A DNA stretch of 64,000 bases from Hyphomicrobiales bacterium. Lineage in GTDB: Bacteria > Pseudomonadota > Alphaproteobacteria > Rhizobiales > Rhizobiaceae. Below are positions 1 through 8,684 of the stretch, in pieces. The position numbers and the translations under genes are program-made. Position 1 is the first letter of the stretch. Each line of letters opens with the position of its first letter. Location: contig UCEY01000027.1 of NCBI GenBank assembly GCA_900471605.1, positions 1 through 64,000 on the forward strand, read 5' to 3'. The notes under the pieces were generated by a model that was given only the letters and a program-made list of their open reading frames with translations, did no database searches and had not been told where the DNA came from.

Positions 1-336
1 GCGCGGGTTTTCGGCGAATTCCAGCGAATGCACCATCAGCACCCGATCGACGGAGGAATCCGGCAGCGGCAGTTCCTCGTCGAAAACCAGAGCCGTGGAG
101 GAGAGCTCTCCGACCGGCCAGTTCACCGCCCCCTGCCCCGCCGGCATGAAGGCGAAGGTACGCTCCGTATCGGCGCGAAAGCGGTCGAGATAGGGCACGG
201 CATACCCAAGACCGACCAGCCGCTCTTCCGGCAGCCTTGCCCAGAGGGAAGAGAGCGCGAAGGCGATCGACTGCTCGGCGAGATGGCCGAGGGGCGAGTG
301 GTAGAATTCGCGGAGATCGACGATATCGGCGTGCAT
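1..336 (-). CDS. Class I SAM-dependent methyltransferase, N-terminal part (cut by window edge)
   Basis: An open frame of 112 codons runs from an ATG at 336 to the window edge without a stop, so the C-terminal half is missing. The protein starts [17 protein letters not shown] and reaches a stretch reading [14 protein letters not shown]. That stretch resembles the motif after the SAM-binding loops in small rhizobial methyltransferases encoded divergently from gloB. The glycine-rich SAM motif is not obvious in the visible part. The substrate is unknown. It is divergent from gloB with about 88 bp between start codons, which presumably holds both promoters. The family call rests on local resemblance and gene order, so it is moderate. 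Confidence 0.55.
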   Translation of the reverse strand, partial: MHADIVDLREFYHSPLGHLAEQSIAFALSSLWARLPEERLVGLGYAVPYLDRFRADTERTFAFMPAGQGAVNWPVGELSSTALVFDEELPLPDSSVDRVLMVHSLEFAENPR

Positions 337-424
337 GCTTAATTTGGTACCAGACGGTGGTTGGACTTCAAGGGACCAGTCTCTACATTGTGACGCAAAA
401 CTCTTTCAGCAATGGGGTTATGTT

Positions 425-1195
425 ATGAGACCACTGGAACTCGAAATTTTTTCATGCCGCAGCGATAATTACGGCGTTCTCGTGCACGACCCGGAAAGCG
501 GGCTGACGGCCTCGATCGATGCGCCGGAGGAAAAGCCCATCCTCGACGCGGCCGCCCGCCGTGGCTGGAAGATCACCCACATCCTCACCACCCATCACCA
601 TGGCGACCACGTGGAAGCCAACCTCGCGCTCAAGGAAAAGTTCGGGCTTGAGATCATCGGTCCGTTCAACGAGGCGGTGGCGATCCCCGGCCTCGACAGG
701 ACCATGGCGGACGGCGACGAATTCCAGTTCGGCGAACATCTCGTGCGCGTCATCGAGACGCCCGGCCATACCGCCGGCCATATCTGCTACCATTTCCCCG
801 ACGACAAGATCCTGTTTGCCGCAGACACGCTGTTTGCGCTCGGCTGCGGCCGGCTGTTCGAACGTCCCGCCGCCGACATGTGGCACTCGCTGCAGAAGCT
901 CGCCGTCCTGCCGGACGAGACGGCCGTCTATTTCGGTCACGAATATACGCTTTCGAACGCGAAATTCGCGCTGAGCGTCGATCCCGACAATGAGCGACTG
1001 CAGGCCCGCGCGAGGGAGATCGAAGAGCAGCGCGCCGCCGGCCGCTTCACCATTCCAACAACGATCGGGCTGGAAAAGGAAACCAACCCTTTCCTGCGCG
1101 CCACCGATCCGGCCATCCGCCGCAACCTGTTGATGGAGAGCAAGTCCAACGAGGAAGTGTTTGCGGAAATCCGCAAGCGCAAGGACAATTTCTAA
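425..1195 (+). CDS. gloB: Hydroxyacylglutathione hydrolase (glyoxalase II)
   Basis: Predicted to hydrolyse S-D-lactoylglutathione to D-lactate and glutathione, the second step of cytosolic methylglyoxal detoxification. The 256-aa product has the metallo-beta-lactamase fold signature THHHGDH at about residues 56-62, a second metal-ligand region GHTAGH at 114-119, the bridging aspartate near 134 and a late histidine near 172 in FGHEYT. The C-terminal part carries the NPFLR segment of the glutathione-binding HAGH domain. Length matches the family (about 255 aa). The ATG at 425 was chosen because an upstream in-frame extension to 335 would overlap the divergent gene's start and adds non-family sequence. 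No strong Shine-Dalgarno is visible. The cupin gene follows after 1 bp, so the two are probably co-transcribed. Confidence 0.93.
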   Translation: MRPLELEIFSCRSDNYGVLVHDPESGLTASIDAPEEKPILDAAARRGWKITHILTTHHHGDHVEANLALKEKFGLEIIGPFNEAVAIPGLDRTMADGDEFQFGEHLVRVIETPGHTAGHICYHFPDDKILFAADTLFALGCGRLFERPAADMWHSLQKLAVLPDETAVYFGHEYTLSNAKFALSVDPDNERLQARAREIEEQRAAGRFTIPTTIGLEKETNPFLRATDPAIRRNLLMESKSNEEVFAEIRKRKDNF

Positions 1196-1196
1196 A

Positions 1197-1616
1197 ATGA
1201 CGCCGCAGGAGATCATTGCCGCGCTCGGCATGCAGCGCCATCCGGAAGGCGGCTGGTACGTCGAGACCTTTCGCGATTCAGAGGGCGGTTCACGCGGCCA
1301 TTCAACGGCGATCTATTACCTGCTGGAAGCCGGCGAACGGTCCCACTGGCACCGGGTTCGCGACGCGGCGGAAATCTGGCACTTCCATGCCGGCGATCCG
1401 CTGCGCCTGCGGATTTCCGATGGCAAAACCGTCGAAGAGGTGACGCTCGGCATCGATCTTGCCAAGGGCGCGAGACCGCAGGCCGTGGTCCCCGCCGATG
1501 CCTGGCAGGCGGCGGAACCGCTCGGCCGCTTCACGCTGGTCGGCTGCACGGTGGCACCCGGCTTCGAGTTTTCGCGCTTCGAGATGGCACCGCCCGGCTG
1601 GGAGCCGTCGGCTTAG
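1197..1616 (+). CDS. Cupin domain protein, DUF985 family
   Basis: A 139-aa single-domain cupin of the DUF985 type. It begins with the family hallmark near residues 4-25 (IIAALGMQRHPEGGWYVETF), continues with a STAIYYLL strand, then the metal-site-like motif SHWHRVRDAAEIWHFHAG and ends in a PGFEFSRFEMA strand. DUF985 proteins adopt a double-stranded beta-helix like yeast YML079w. Their enzymatic role is not established, and some are annotated as sugar epimerase-like. The start ATG lies 1 bp after the gloB stop, so translation is likely coupled. The 3' end overlaps the convergent YhhN gene by 4 bp. Confidence 0.8.
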   Translation: MTPQEIIAALGMQRHPEGGWYVETFRDSEGGSRGHSTAIYYLLEAGERSHWHRVRDAAEIWHFHAGDPLRLRISDGKTVEEVTLGIDLAKGARPQAVVPADAWQAAEPLGRFTLVGCTVAPGFEFSRFEMAPPGWEPSA

Positions 1617-2266
1617 GACAAGCGCAGGCCGGCAATTGCCAGCGTGAAGACGAGTTGTGCCGCGAAATAGGTGCCCCAGACGAAGGGCTTCAGCCTGGCG
1701 ATCACCGGCGCCTTCGGCTTCACCAGGAATGTCTGGATCGCCAGCGCCGTGTCGGACATCACGAACAGGGCAGCCCCCGCCGACGGCAGGATCGGCTTTA
1801 CCGAGAGCGCCGAGAGCGCCATGGCGAGGAGAACGATCCCATAGACGGTGACCGGGATGGCAAGCCGCCCGGCCGGACGCCACAGCATGAAAAGCGTCAT
1901 GCCCGTCATCACGACGAAGAGCCAGGCCGCCGTGTAACGCCAGGCGGAAGCGACCAGCAGGCCGGGATCTATCGACGGCCAGAACAGCGCCGCATAGGCA
2001 AGATGCGCCGCGAGGAAGGCCACGAGCCCCGAAACGAAGGCTGCCTCTCCCTCATAGGCAAGGCAGGCATCGCCGAACGCCGCGAATATCAGCGCAACGA
2101 TGAACAGCGCAGGCGCGCCGGCCAGAACCGCGTAGAGCGCAAGCAGCAGAACAGGCGTGGCCTTCAGCACTGTGCGCAGATGGCCGACGGGCCTTCTGAC
2201 CCAGCGGAAATAACCGACCGCAAGCGCAATCGAGGCGGCAAGCACCGCCCATATCAACAGAACCAT
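1613..2266 (-). CDS. YhhN family membrane protein (lysoplasmalogenase-like)
   Basis: A 217-aa polytopic protein with about eight hydrophobic segments and few charged loops, matching the YhhN/TMEM86 family in length and in the conserved patches KATPVLLLALYA, FGDACLAYEG and FVMSDTALA. Animal TMEM86B hydrolyses lysoplasmalogens. The bacterial role is mostly unproven, so the enzyme activity is family inference. An ATG at 2266 is preceded by a GGGGGAA purine tract. An in-frame GTG at 2278 is a possible alternative start. It lies 22-34 bp downstream of the DMT exporter on the same strand and may be co-transcribed. Its stop overlaps the convergent cupin gene. Confidence 0.75.
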   Translation of the reverse strand: MVLLIWAVLAASIALAVGYFRWVRRPVGHLRTVLKATPVLLLALYAVLAGAPALFIVALIFAAFGDACLAYEGEAAFVSGLVAFLAAHLAYAALFWPSIDPGLLVASAWRYTAAWLFVVMTGMTLFMLWRPAGRLAIPVTVYGIVLLAMALSALSVKPILPSAGAALFVMSDTALAIQTFLVKPKAPVIARLKPFVWGTYFAAQLVFTLAIAGLRLS

Positions 2267-2300
2267 GTCTTCCCCCACGTCCCCGATCCATCAGGGACGC

Positions 2301-3188
2301 CTATTCGGCAATGGCCTCGGCAATCGGCTTCGGCCGGAACATATCCCGCGCCGCCAGCACCGCCCCACCGGTGATCAGCAGGCAGGCAATCAGAATGCAC
2401 CAGTCCGGCTCCGCAAAGCCGGAAGCGACCAGGATCAGCGTCGAAAGCAGCGGCGCCGCGTAGCTCGCCGCGCCGATGATCTGGATGTCGCCGTTCTTGA
2501 CCCCATAGTCCCAGGCATAAAAGGCCGCGCCAAGCGGCAGCAGACCGAGCCCGACGACCGCCGCCCACTCGCCGCCATCGGCTGGCCAGACGGTCGTCTC
2601 AAGCGCCAGATGGCAGATCAGCGAAAGAAGCGAGGTGCCGAGGCAGAAACCGGTGACCACATCGGTCGCAACCCGGTCGAAGCTCCGCGTCAACAGCGAA
2701 TAACCCGACCAGGTGAAGGCGCAGAGGAAGGCCGCGCCGTAACCCAGCAGATAGGCGTCGTCGAACGAGAGCTCCTTGCGCGAAACGATCGTGATCGTGC
2801 CGCACAGCCCGGCCATCGCGCCGAGCACATGATACCAGCGCAATCGCTCGCCCGGCAGCAGCGCGGATCCGACGACGATGAACAGCGGCCAAAGATAGGC
2901 GATCAGCCCCGCCTCGACGGCCGGCGCGTTCCGGAGCGCGGTGAAATACAGGAAATGGTAGCCGAAAAGGCCGCCAATGCCGATGATCCAGACCTTGGCC
3001 GGCTGCTTCAGGAGGGCGATCCGTTGCGGCTTGAGGATGAAAAGCACGATGCCCGGCAGGCTGCCGATCGCAAACGTCATCGCATTCATCTGGAGAGGCG
3101 GCACTTTTCCGGATGCAGCCGTCATCAGGGCCAGCAGCGACCACATGAGGATCGCCGTAAAACCGATCAACGTTCCCCGGATTTTCAC
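2301..3188 (-). CDS. EamA/DMT superfamily transporter (YddG-like)
   Basis: A 295-aa inner-membrane protein with ten predicted hydrophobic helices arranged as two EamA repeats (roughly residues 5-135 and 150-285). It contains the YddG-type segments GYHFLYFTALRNAPAVEAGL in the first half and LPLGAAFYAWDYGVKNGDIQ in the second. Members of this subgroup export aromatic amino acids or related metabolites in enterobacteria, but the substrate here cannot be read from sequence. The start is a GTG at 3188, with a GGGGGAG Shine-Dalgarno five bases upstream. It is probably transcribed with the downstream YhhN gene. Confidence 0.82.
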   Translation of the reverse strand: MKIRGTLIGFTAILMWSLLALMTAASGKVPPLQMNAMTFAIGSLPGIVLFILKPQRIALLKQPAKVWIIGIGGLFGYHFLYFTALRNAPAVEAGLIAYLWPLFIVVGSALLPGERLRWYHVLGAMAGLCGTITIVSRKELSFDDAYLLGYGAAFLCAFTWSGYSLLTRSFDRVATDVVTGFCLGTSLLSLICHLALETTVWPADGGEWAAVVGLGLLPLGAAFYAWDYGVKNGDIQIIGAASYAAPLLSTLILVASGFAEPDWCILIACLLITGGAVLAARDMFRPKPIAEAIAE

Positions 3189-3233
3189 TCCCGCTCCCCC
3201 GAACGCTCCATGGGCGCCCGGACGAGCGCCCCA

Positions 3234-4007
3234 TCAGCCGCCGTATTTGACGGCGGTCACGTAAACCTGCCCCATCCTCGTCGGGATGACGGCATAGACC
3301 GGAGCATATACATTTACCGACTGCGCCTTGGCAAACCAGATTTCCATCGGCGTCTTGCGTAAGTATTCGATATCGCTGCGGCCGCGCCGGAAGCCGGATC
3401 TGGGAAGGTAGCGGATCGAGCAGACGATCGCCTCCCCCTTGAAGCCGTCGGTCGAAAACGGCCTGGTTCCCTTCGGCGTCAGCACCAGATCCATGCGCGA
3501 CTCGCCGTCGTAAATCGGCAGCCGGCTGGGGCAGACCTTGGCATCGCCCGGGAAGATCAGGCCGCTCAACGGGTCGAGCACCGCGCGCAGGTCCTTGTCG
3601 GTCACCGGGATCCAGGTTTCCGGATTGCGGCTCGGCTCCGGTTTCACGGTCGTCTCGGTGACATTGCCGTTGCGGTATTCGACGTCGTAGACACGCGTGC
3701 GCCGGCCGGCGCTATAGACGAGGTTGTAGCGGTCGGCCTGCAGCTTGTCGGCCTGCATGCGCCCGCTGACGCTGGTTTCGGCGGAGATCCGGCTGATGAT
3801 GTTGACGATCCCGGCGGACTTGAACGTTCCGCTGATCTTGTAGTCGCTGCTGTTGAATTCGCTGGCGAAAGACGCCTTGGCGATCGGCAGGATTCCGAGC
3901 GAGATATCGTATTCGCTGACATGCCGGATTTCCGCCGAGCCGAGCGGAACGGCCGTGAACCCGAAGATGAGCACGAAGGCACTGACGAAACTGCCGCGAA
4001 GGTTCAT
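3234..4007 (-). CDS. DUF3108 domain exported protein
   Basis: A 257-aa protein that starts with a signal peptide (MNLRGSFVSAFVLIFGFTAV, cleavage probably after PLGSAE) and continues as a beta-rich periplasmic domain. The features fit DUF3108: a VSEYDISLGILPIAKASF opening strand, an AGIVNIISRISAETSVSG segment, a central DPLSGLIFPG and an RTRVYDVEYRNG strand, with no enzyme motif. DUF3108 proteins are predicted periplasmic or lipid-binding-like proteins of unknown function. The ATG at 4007 was preferred over the upstream in-frame start at 4070 because it begins directly at the signal peptide. The gene stands alone between the reverse DMT gene and divergent rpmB. Confidence 0.75.
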   Translation of the reverse strand: MNLRGSFVSAFVLIFGFTAVPLGSAEIRHVSEYDISLGILPIAKASFASEFNSSDYKISGTFKSAGIVNIISRISAETSVSGRMQADKLQADRYNLVYSAGRRTRVYDVEYRNGNVTETTVKPEPSRNPETWIPVTDKDLRAVLDPLSGLIFPGDAKVCPSRLPIYDGESRMDLVLTPKGTRPFSTDGFKGEAIVCSIRYLPRSGFRRGRSDIEYLRKTPMEIWFAKAQSVNVYAPVYAVIPTRMGQVYVTAVKYGG

Positions 4008-4139
4008 GATTCTGCCCTGACCGATGCGGACGCCGGAAAGCGTCTTCCTGGAGACATATAGACGGTGCATGATGGCAAGAAAATAGCCGCTTTACGGCAC
4101 TGCGGGCGGAATCTCTTGGGCGGAAGTCAAGGTTTTGGC

Positions 4140-4168
4140 TTGACGCGACGAGCCCCACTGACTATAGA
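4140..4168 (+). promoter_or_regulatory. Probable sigma-70 type promoter of rpmB
   Basis: TTGACG at 4140-4145 and CTATAG at 4162-4167 are separated by 16 bp (17 bp if the -10 is read as TATAGA). This is a good match to the rhizobial housekeeping promoter pattern. It lies about 90 bp upstream of the rpmB ATG, so a leader of about 85 nt is expected. The assignment is by inspection only. Confidence 0.6.
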
Positions 4169-4258
4169 ACCGCAACTTTCCACTCAGGACCAGTTGGATC
4201 GGCGCACCGGGCATTGTCCGGAAGTACCATCCGATTGAAGAAGAACAAAGGTGTATCC

Positions 4259-4558
4259 ATGTCTCGTGTGTGCGAACTGACCGGCAAGGGCGTTCTGACC
4301 GGCAACAACGTAAGCCACGCCAACAACAAGACCCGCCGTCGGTTCCTGCCGAACCTGTGCCAGGTCACGTTGATCTCCGACGCTCTCGGCCAGCGTTATC
4401 GCCTGCGCGTTTCGGCGCACGCTCTGCGCTCCGTCGAACATCGCGGCGGCCTCGATGCCTTCCTGCTGAAGGCCGACGAGACCGAACTGTCGATGCGCGC
4501 CCGCCTGCTGCGCCGCCAGATCGTCAAGAAGACCGCTGAAGTCGCTGCTGCGGCCTGA
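4259..4558 (+). CDS. rpmB: 50S ribosomal protein L28
   Basis: A 99-aa basic protein with the L28 signature at its N-terminus ([20 protein letters not shown], then [12 protein letters not shown]). It also has the alphaproteobacterial-length C-terminal helix rich in Arg and Lys ([11 protein letters not shown]). It is a structural component of the large ribosomal subunit. The ATG at 4259 is placed by the family N-terminus. An in-frame upstream extension to 4214 is non-homologous. The gene has its own promoter upstream and a hairpin terminator downstream, and is therefore probably monocistronic. Confidence 0.95.
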   Translation: MSRVCELTGKGVLTGNNVSHANNKTRRRFLPNLCQVTLISDALGQRYRLRVSAHALRSVEHRGGLDAFLLKADETELSMRARLLRRQIVKKTAEVAAAA

Positions 4559-4590
4559 TCGGTCCGACGACAAATCATCCGGCTTTGAGG

Positions 4591-4624
4591 AAGGCTTGAA
4601 CGGGTAACACCGGCCAGGCCTTTT
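4591..4624 (+). terminator. Rho-independent terminator after rpmB
   Basis: The stem AAGGCTTG (4591-4598) pairs with CAGGCCTT (4615-4622) with one G-U pair, followed by further T residues and a CTCTT tract. It starts 32 bp after the rpmB stop and ends 24 bp before the riboswitch-like element of the next gene. Confidence 0.6.
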
Positions 4625-4647
4625 CTCTTGGGCCTTCATAACTCCAA

Positions 4648-4677
4648 CTGGTGGCATCACCCAGGATAAAAAAATGC
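4648..4677 (+). promoter_or_regulatory. preQ1-I riboswitch-like pseudoknot overlapping the start codon
   Basis: The RNA from 4648 to 4677 can form the H-type pseudoknot of preQ1 class I aptamers. P1 is CUGG (4648-4651) with CCAG (4661-4664). Loop 1 is UG, and P2 is GCAU (4654-4657) with AUGC (4674-4677). Loop 2 is CAC, and the long A-rich loop 3 is GAUAAAAAA (4665-4673). The order, the GGU...CACCC core and the AUAAAAAA tail match the class I consensus as I recall it. The 3' half of P2 is the start codon of the downstream gene, and P1 covers its AGGA Shine-Dalgarno. Ligand-stabilised folding would therefore block translation. The downstream gene encodes a YhhQ-type queuosine-precursor transporter, which is the expected regulon member. 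No ligand data are available from sequence alone. Confidence 0.72.
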
Positions 4678-5315
4678 TGAGCTCCCGCTATACTCTTATC
4701 TATGCCCTGCTGATGGCGGCCGTTGTCGTCGCCTCCAATTTCCTGGTGCAGTTTCCCGTCACGGGAACGCTCTGGAGCATCGCCCTTGGCGACCTCCTCA
4801 CCTGGGGCGCATTCACCTATCCCGTCGCCTTCCTGATCACCGATCTGACCAACCGCCAGTTCGGCCCGTCGATCGCGCGGCGCGTCGTGCTGGTCGGCTT
4901 CGTCGTCGGCGTTGCGCTGTCCTTCTGGATTTCCGTTCCGCGCATCGCCATCGCTTCCGGCACGGCATTCCTGATCGGCCAGCTTCTCGATATCTCGGTC
5001 TTCAACGAACTGCGCCGCAAGACCTGGTGGAAGGCGCCGCTCGCGGCATCGCTGATCGGCACGGTGATCGATACGATCCTGTTCTTCTCGCTGGCCTTCG
5101 CCCCGCTCTTCGCCTTCATCGGCCCCAATGAGGACTTCGCGATCCAGTCCGCCCCGATCCTCGGCGCGTTTGCGGCGGAAGCCCCGCGCTGGATCTCCTG
5201 GGCACTCGGCGATCTCGTGGTCAAGATCTTGGTCGGCGTCGTGCTGCTGCTGCCCTATGGCGCGCTGATGAACGTGCTGAAGCCGATGCCGCAGGTGGCG
5301 AAGGCTGCAGCCTGA
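4674..5315 (+). CDS. yhhQ: Queuosine precursor transporter (VUT/YhhQ family)
   Basis: A 213-aa inner-membrane protein with about six hydrophobic segments and the VUT (DUF165) hallmarks. These are the ASNFLVQFPV first helix, the GDLLTWGAFTYPVAFLITDL segment with conserved acidic residue and TDLTNRQFG, and the late GDLVVKILVG. The E. coli homologue YhhQ imports preQ0/preQ1 for queuosine tRNA modification, and that role is inferred here. The preQ1-I-like pseudoknot that contains its start codon supports the assignment. The ATG at 4674 is preceded by AGGA at an 8-base spacing, inside the predicted aptamer. A strong hairpin terminator follows, so the gene is probably its own transcription unit. 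Confidence 0.88.
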   Translation: MLSSRYTLIYALLMAAVVVASNFLVQFPVTGTLWSIALGDLLTWGAFTYPVAFLITDLTNRQFGPSIARRVVLVGFVVGVALSFWISVPRIAIASGTAFLIGQLLDISVFNELRRKTWWKAPLAASLIGTVIDTILFFSLAFAPLFAFIGPNEDFAIQSAPILGAFAAEAPRWISWALGDLVVKILVGVVLLLPYGALMNVLKPMPQVAKAAA

Positions 5316-5354
5316 CTTTCAGTAAAGTCCCGGCTCGATCCGGCTTGCAAGTTG

Positions 5355-5392
5355 AAAGGTTGCGCGGCAGTCTGCGCCGCGTCGCAACTTTT
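5355..5392 (+). terminator. Rho-independent terminator after the queuosine-precursor transporter
   Basis: The ten-base stem AAAGGTTGCG (5355-5364) pairs with CGCAACTTTT (5383-5392) with one G-U pair and ends in a T run. It begins 40 bp after the transporter stop and lies before the pentapeptide gene. Confidence 0.65.
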
Positions 5393-5406
5393 CTGGACGG
5401 GCCACC

Positions 5407-5739
5407 ATGCAGATTCACGAAGTCTTCGATATTCTGGAAGCCACCCGGGCAACCCTTTCAGGCTCGTCGTTCGACGACGTGAACCTGTCCGGCACACGCT
5501 TCCACAACACCAATTTGTCAGGCGCGAGTTTCAATCAGATCAATTTTGCAGGCGCGACGATCAATGACAGCAATATGTCGGGCTGGTCCATCGATGACGT
5601 CAATCTGTCCGGCCTGCGGCTGCACAACTCCAACCTTTCGGGCGCCGAGTTCATGGGATGCAGAATGACGGGCGCCAAGATCGACGGCATACCCGTTCAG
5701 GCCCTGCTCGATGCGTACAACGCCGCGAAACAGGACTGA
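5407..5739 (+). CDS. Pentapeptide-repeat protein
   Basis: A 110-aa protein made of tandem five-residue repeats with leucine or phenylalanine at the centre (NLSGTRFHNTNLSGASFNQI and similar, about residues 15-95). These predict a short right-handed quadrilateral beta-helix. There is no signal peptide, so it is likely cytosolic. Larger members such as MfpA or Qnr mimic DNA and bind gyrase, but this one is far shorter and lacks the usual dimerisation helix, so no target is proposed. It begins with a non-repeat helix, MQIHEVFDILEATRATL. It stands alone after a terminator and is convergent with the phytase-like gene. Confidence 0.78.
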   Translation: MQIHEVFDILEATRATLSGSSFDDVNLSGTRFHNTNLSGASFNQINFAGATINDSNMSGWSIDDVNLSGLRLHNSNLSGAEFMGCRMTGAKIDGIPVQALLDAYNAAKQD

Positions 5740-5751
5740 AGCCGGAAACCG

Positions 5752-6741
5752 CTACCGGTTGAGCCGGAATTCCAGCATGACGTTACGCTGCAGCAGATTG
5801 CCGTTGTCATCGGAGATGAGGATCAGATGCGGCCGGCCCTCCGGCCCCATGACGACATCCAGGCCTTCCATGTTGTCGATGGCATACCCCATGTCGGCAT
5901 CGACCAGCACCTCGCCATCCACGACGGCGTCGGGGCGAATGCTCTCGCCCTTGATCAGGCGGATGCGCATGCCAAGGCCACCGAGATAGCTGAAGCGGCG
6001 CTCGAGCAGCAGGAAATCGCCGTTGGGCAGAAAGGCGCCGTCCGTCGCGTCATAAGGATCGTGCCGCACCACCTTGAACACGCCCTTCAGCGGACCTTCC
6101 AGGATCGCGGCGAACAGATTTCCCTGATCATCGAGGCTATGCTCGGTGACCACGATGGGCGACCCTTTGAGCGGTCCTGATTTCGGCGAGACCGCCACCG
6201 TCTCCATGCCGGCGTTCATCCGGAACTCGTGGCGCGGGATCGGAAGATCGAGGCTCTTCAGCGGCGCGGACATCTCGAACCCGGGATCGGGATAGGCGTC
6301 GACACGATGCAGCTGCTCGAAGCCGATAATCGCCTGGCCGTCCCGCAGCGCCAGCCCCTCGGCATCGGAATTGTATTTCGTGCCGACCCGGCCGCCGCGG
6401 ATGAGGATCGGGTTGATGGCAAGCTCGGTGAGGTTGGCAAGCCGCCCCTTGGCATCCCGCTGAATACGGCCGGTCAACCAGGAACCGGTGTCGAGCACCG
6501 ACACGAAACGTTCCCCGTCGGCGCGAAAGCGGATGGCCGACAAGGACTGGAGCCTGCTGTCGGACGAGGAAAACTCGATACCGCCGAGGAATTCGAGCGG
6601 ACCGAACCGGGTTTCCGCCGAACCCCGCTTGAATTCGGTGATCGCCTGCACCCGAACCGGGACATTGTCGGTCGCCGGCGCCACCGGAAAAGCGATGGCG
6701 CCAAAAAGACCGGCCCAGACGGCGAGGCGGCAGAGTTTCAA
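5752..6741 (-). CDS. Exported phytase-like (esterase-like) beta-propeller protein
   Basis: A protein of about 330 aa with an N-terminal signal sequence (KLCRLAVWAGLFGAIAFPVA) and the esterase-like activity of phytase domain. Recognisable segments include FLGGIEFSSSDSRLQSLSAI, the SDAEGLALRDG glutamate-containing strand, LPNGDFLLLERRFS and YAIDNMEGLDVV. Members are secreted or periplasmic calcium-dependent propellers, and the true substrate is unknown. The frame is open back to 6819, overlapping cobT. A TTG at 6741 with GAGG eight bases upstream puts the start right at the signal peptide, and a GTG at 6780 is the alternative. It follows cobT by about 10 bp on the same strand, so it is probably translationally linked to the cobST operon. 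Confidence 0.72.
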   Translation of the reverse strand: MKLCRLAVWAGLFGAIAFPVAPATDNVPVRVQAITEFKRGSAETRFGPLEFLGGIEFSSSDSRLQSLSAIRFRADGERFVSVLDTGSWLTGRIQRDAKGRLANLTELAINPILIRGGRVGTKYNSDAEGLALRDGQAIIGFEQLHRVDAYPDPGFEMSAPLKSLDLPIPRHEFRMNAGMETVAVSPKSGPLKGSPIVVTEHSLDDQGNLFAAILEGPLKGVFKVVRHDPYDATDGAFLPNGDFLLLERRFSYLGGLGMRIRLIKGESIRPDAVVDGEVLVDADMGYAIDNMEGLDVVMGPEGRPHLILISDDNGNLLQRNVMLEFRLNR

Positions 6742-6751
6742 GCGGCGGACC

Positions 6752-8656
6752 TCAACCGGCCCGACGCATGCGGCCTGCACCCGCCGAACGGCCACCGTTT
6801 TCCGCAAACAACTCGGCAAGCTGCTCGGTCATGGCGCCGGCAAGCTCGTCCGCATCGACGATCGTCACGGCCTTGCGATAATAGCGCGTCACGTCGTGGC
6901 CGATGCCGATTGCAAGAAGCTCGACCGGCGAACGCGTCTCGATCTGCTCGATGACGGCGCGAAGATGCCGTTCGAGATAATTGCCCGGATTGACCGACAG
7001 CGTCGAATCGTCGACCGGCGCGCCGTCCGAAATCATCATCAGGATCTTGCGCTGCTCGCGGCGGGCGATCAGGCGGTTATGCGCCCACATCAGCGCTTCG
7101 CCGTCGATGTTTTCCTTGAGCAGGCCCTCGCGCATCATCAGGCCGAGATTGCGGCGCGAGCGGCGCCAGGGCGCATCGGCAGACTTGTAGACGATGTGGC
7201 GCAGGTCGTTGAGACGGCCGGGCGTCGGCGGCTTGCCGCTCGCCAGCCACTTTTCGCGCGCCTGCCCGCCCTTCCAGGCCTTGGTGGTGAAGCCGAGGAT
7301 CTCGACCTTGACGCCGCAGCGTTCCAGCGTGCGGGCAAGGATATCGGCGCAGGTGGCGGCAACCGTGATCGGCCGGCCGCGCATCGAGCCGGAATTGTCG
7401 ATAACGAGAGTGACGACCGTATCGCGGAACTGCGTGTCGCGCTCCTTCTTGAAGGAGAGCGGCTGCATCGGGTCGATGATCAGGCGCACCAGGCGGGCCG
7501 GATCGAGATAACCCTCTTCCAGGTCGAAGTCCCAGGAGCGGTTCTGCTGCGCCATCAGGCGGCGCTGCAGGCGGTTGGCAAGCCGGCCAACGGCGCCCTG
7601 GAGATGGGCGAGCTGCTTGTCGAGGAAGGCACGCAGACGATCGAGCTCCGCTTCGTCGCAAAGCTCTTCTGCGGTGATTTCCTCGTCGAATTCCTGGGTG
7701 AAGATCTTGTAGTCGACCTTCTCGTTGAAATCGTCGAACGGGCTGTTCGGGCGCCGGGTCTCACCGGGCGTCTCGGAATGTTCGTCGCTGTCGTCAGACA
7801 TGTCCTCGTCGGACATTTCCGCGCCGTCCATCTCGCCGTCATCGAGTTCCTCGTCGGAAGCATCGCTCTGTTCGGCAGGTGCCGCGTCGGAACCGGCCTC
7901 TTCCTCGACCTCGTCGTTCTCGGTCTCGTTGCTGCGCGGCTGGTCGTCCTGGTCCGGGTTCTCCATCTCCTCCGGATCGGTGTCCTCGTCGGCAAACTCC
8001 TCCGCCATCTGCATGGAGGTGAGCATGTGCCGCACCAGCTTGGCGAACGCCTGCTGGTCCTCGATCACGTTGCGAAGATTGTCGAGATCGCCAGCCGCCT
8101 TGTCCTCGATGAACGGGCGCCAGAGGTCGAGCACCTTGCCGGCGCTTGCCGGCGGCTTCTGGCCGGTCAGCTTTTCGCGCACCAGCATGGCGACCGCTTC
8201 GCCGATCGGTGCGTCTTCCTGCCGTTCGATGCCGGAAAAATTCGCCTTCGAATATTTCTCGGCCTGCATGGAATTGAGGTTGGCGGCCATGCCGGCCATG
8301 CGCAATGCGCCGATCGACTCGACACGCGCCTGCTCGACCGCGTCGAAGACGACGCGCGCATCGGCGCCCTGCGGCGACATGCTGGCATGCGTGGCCGTGT
8401 CGTGGCAGGCGAGCCTGAGCGCCATGGAATCGCCGAGCCCGCGGGTCACCGCGAGCTCGTGCGCCGTCGGCCGCTTGGAGATTTCCGGCAGGCGGATGCG
8501 TTCGCCGGCAAGGCCCGGCCGCTCGTTGGCGAACGTGACCTCGACTTCAGCGTCGCCGGCGATCGACCGCACGCAGCCGGTGATCGCCCGCCGCAACGGT
8601 TCCGTATCGACGGGACCGCCGGATTTGGCTTTCGAATTGTCTCCGCGACCTGCCAT
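6752..8656 (-). CDS. cobT: Cobaltochelatase subunit CobT
   Basis: A 634-aa subunit of the aerobic ATP-dependent cobaltochelatase (CobNST), which inserts cobalt into hydrogenobyrinic acid a,c-diamide in B12 synthesis. The CobT N-terminal domain (to about 210) is followed by a strongly acidic linker (about 219-300, runs of Asp/Glu/Ser). A C-terminal von Willebrand A domain then carries a MIDAS motif DNSGS at 420-424. This is the same architecture as magnesium chelatase subunit D. Length fits rhizobial CobT. It lies 28 bp downstream of cobS on the same strand, which is the conserved cobS-cobT order. CobN is not in this window. The start ATG is unambiguous. Confidence 0.95.
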   Translation of the reverse strand: MAGRGDNSKAKSGGPVDTEPLRRAITGCVRSIAGDAEVEVTFANERPGLAGERIRLPEISKRPTAHELAVTRGLGDSMALRLACHDTATHASMSPQGADARVVFDAVEQARVESIGALRMAGMAANLNSMQAEKYSKANFSGIERQEDAPIGEAVAMLVREKLTGQKPPASAGKVLDLWRPFIEDKAAGDLDNLRNVIEDQQAFAKLVRHMLTSMQMAEEFADEDTDPEEMENPDQDDQPRSNETENDEVEEEAGSDAAPAEQSDASDEELDDGEMDGAEMSDEDMSDDSDEHSETPGETRRPNSPFDDFNEKVDYKIFTQEFDEEITAEELCDEAELDRLRAFLDKQLAHLQGAVGRLANRLQRRLMAQQNRSWDFDLEEGYLDPARLVRLIIDPMQPLSFKKERDTQFRDTVVTLVIDNSGSMRGRPITVAATCADILARTLERCGVKVEILGFTTKAWKGGQAREKWLASGKPPTPGRLNDLRHIVYKSADAPWRRSRRNLGLMMREGLLKENIDGEALMWAHNRLIARREQRKILMMISDGAPVDDSTLSVNPGNYLERHLRAVIEQIETRSPVELLAIGIGHDVTRYYRKAVTIVDADELAGAMTEQLAELFAENGGRSAGAGRMRRAG

Positions 8657-8684
8657 GACCTCGTCCTCTCAACTCCCTCTGGGC

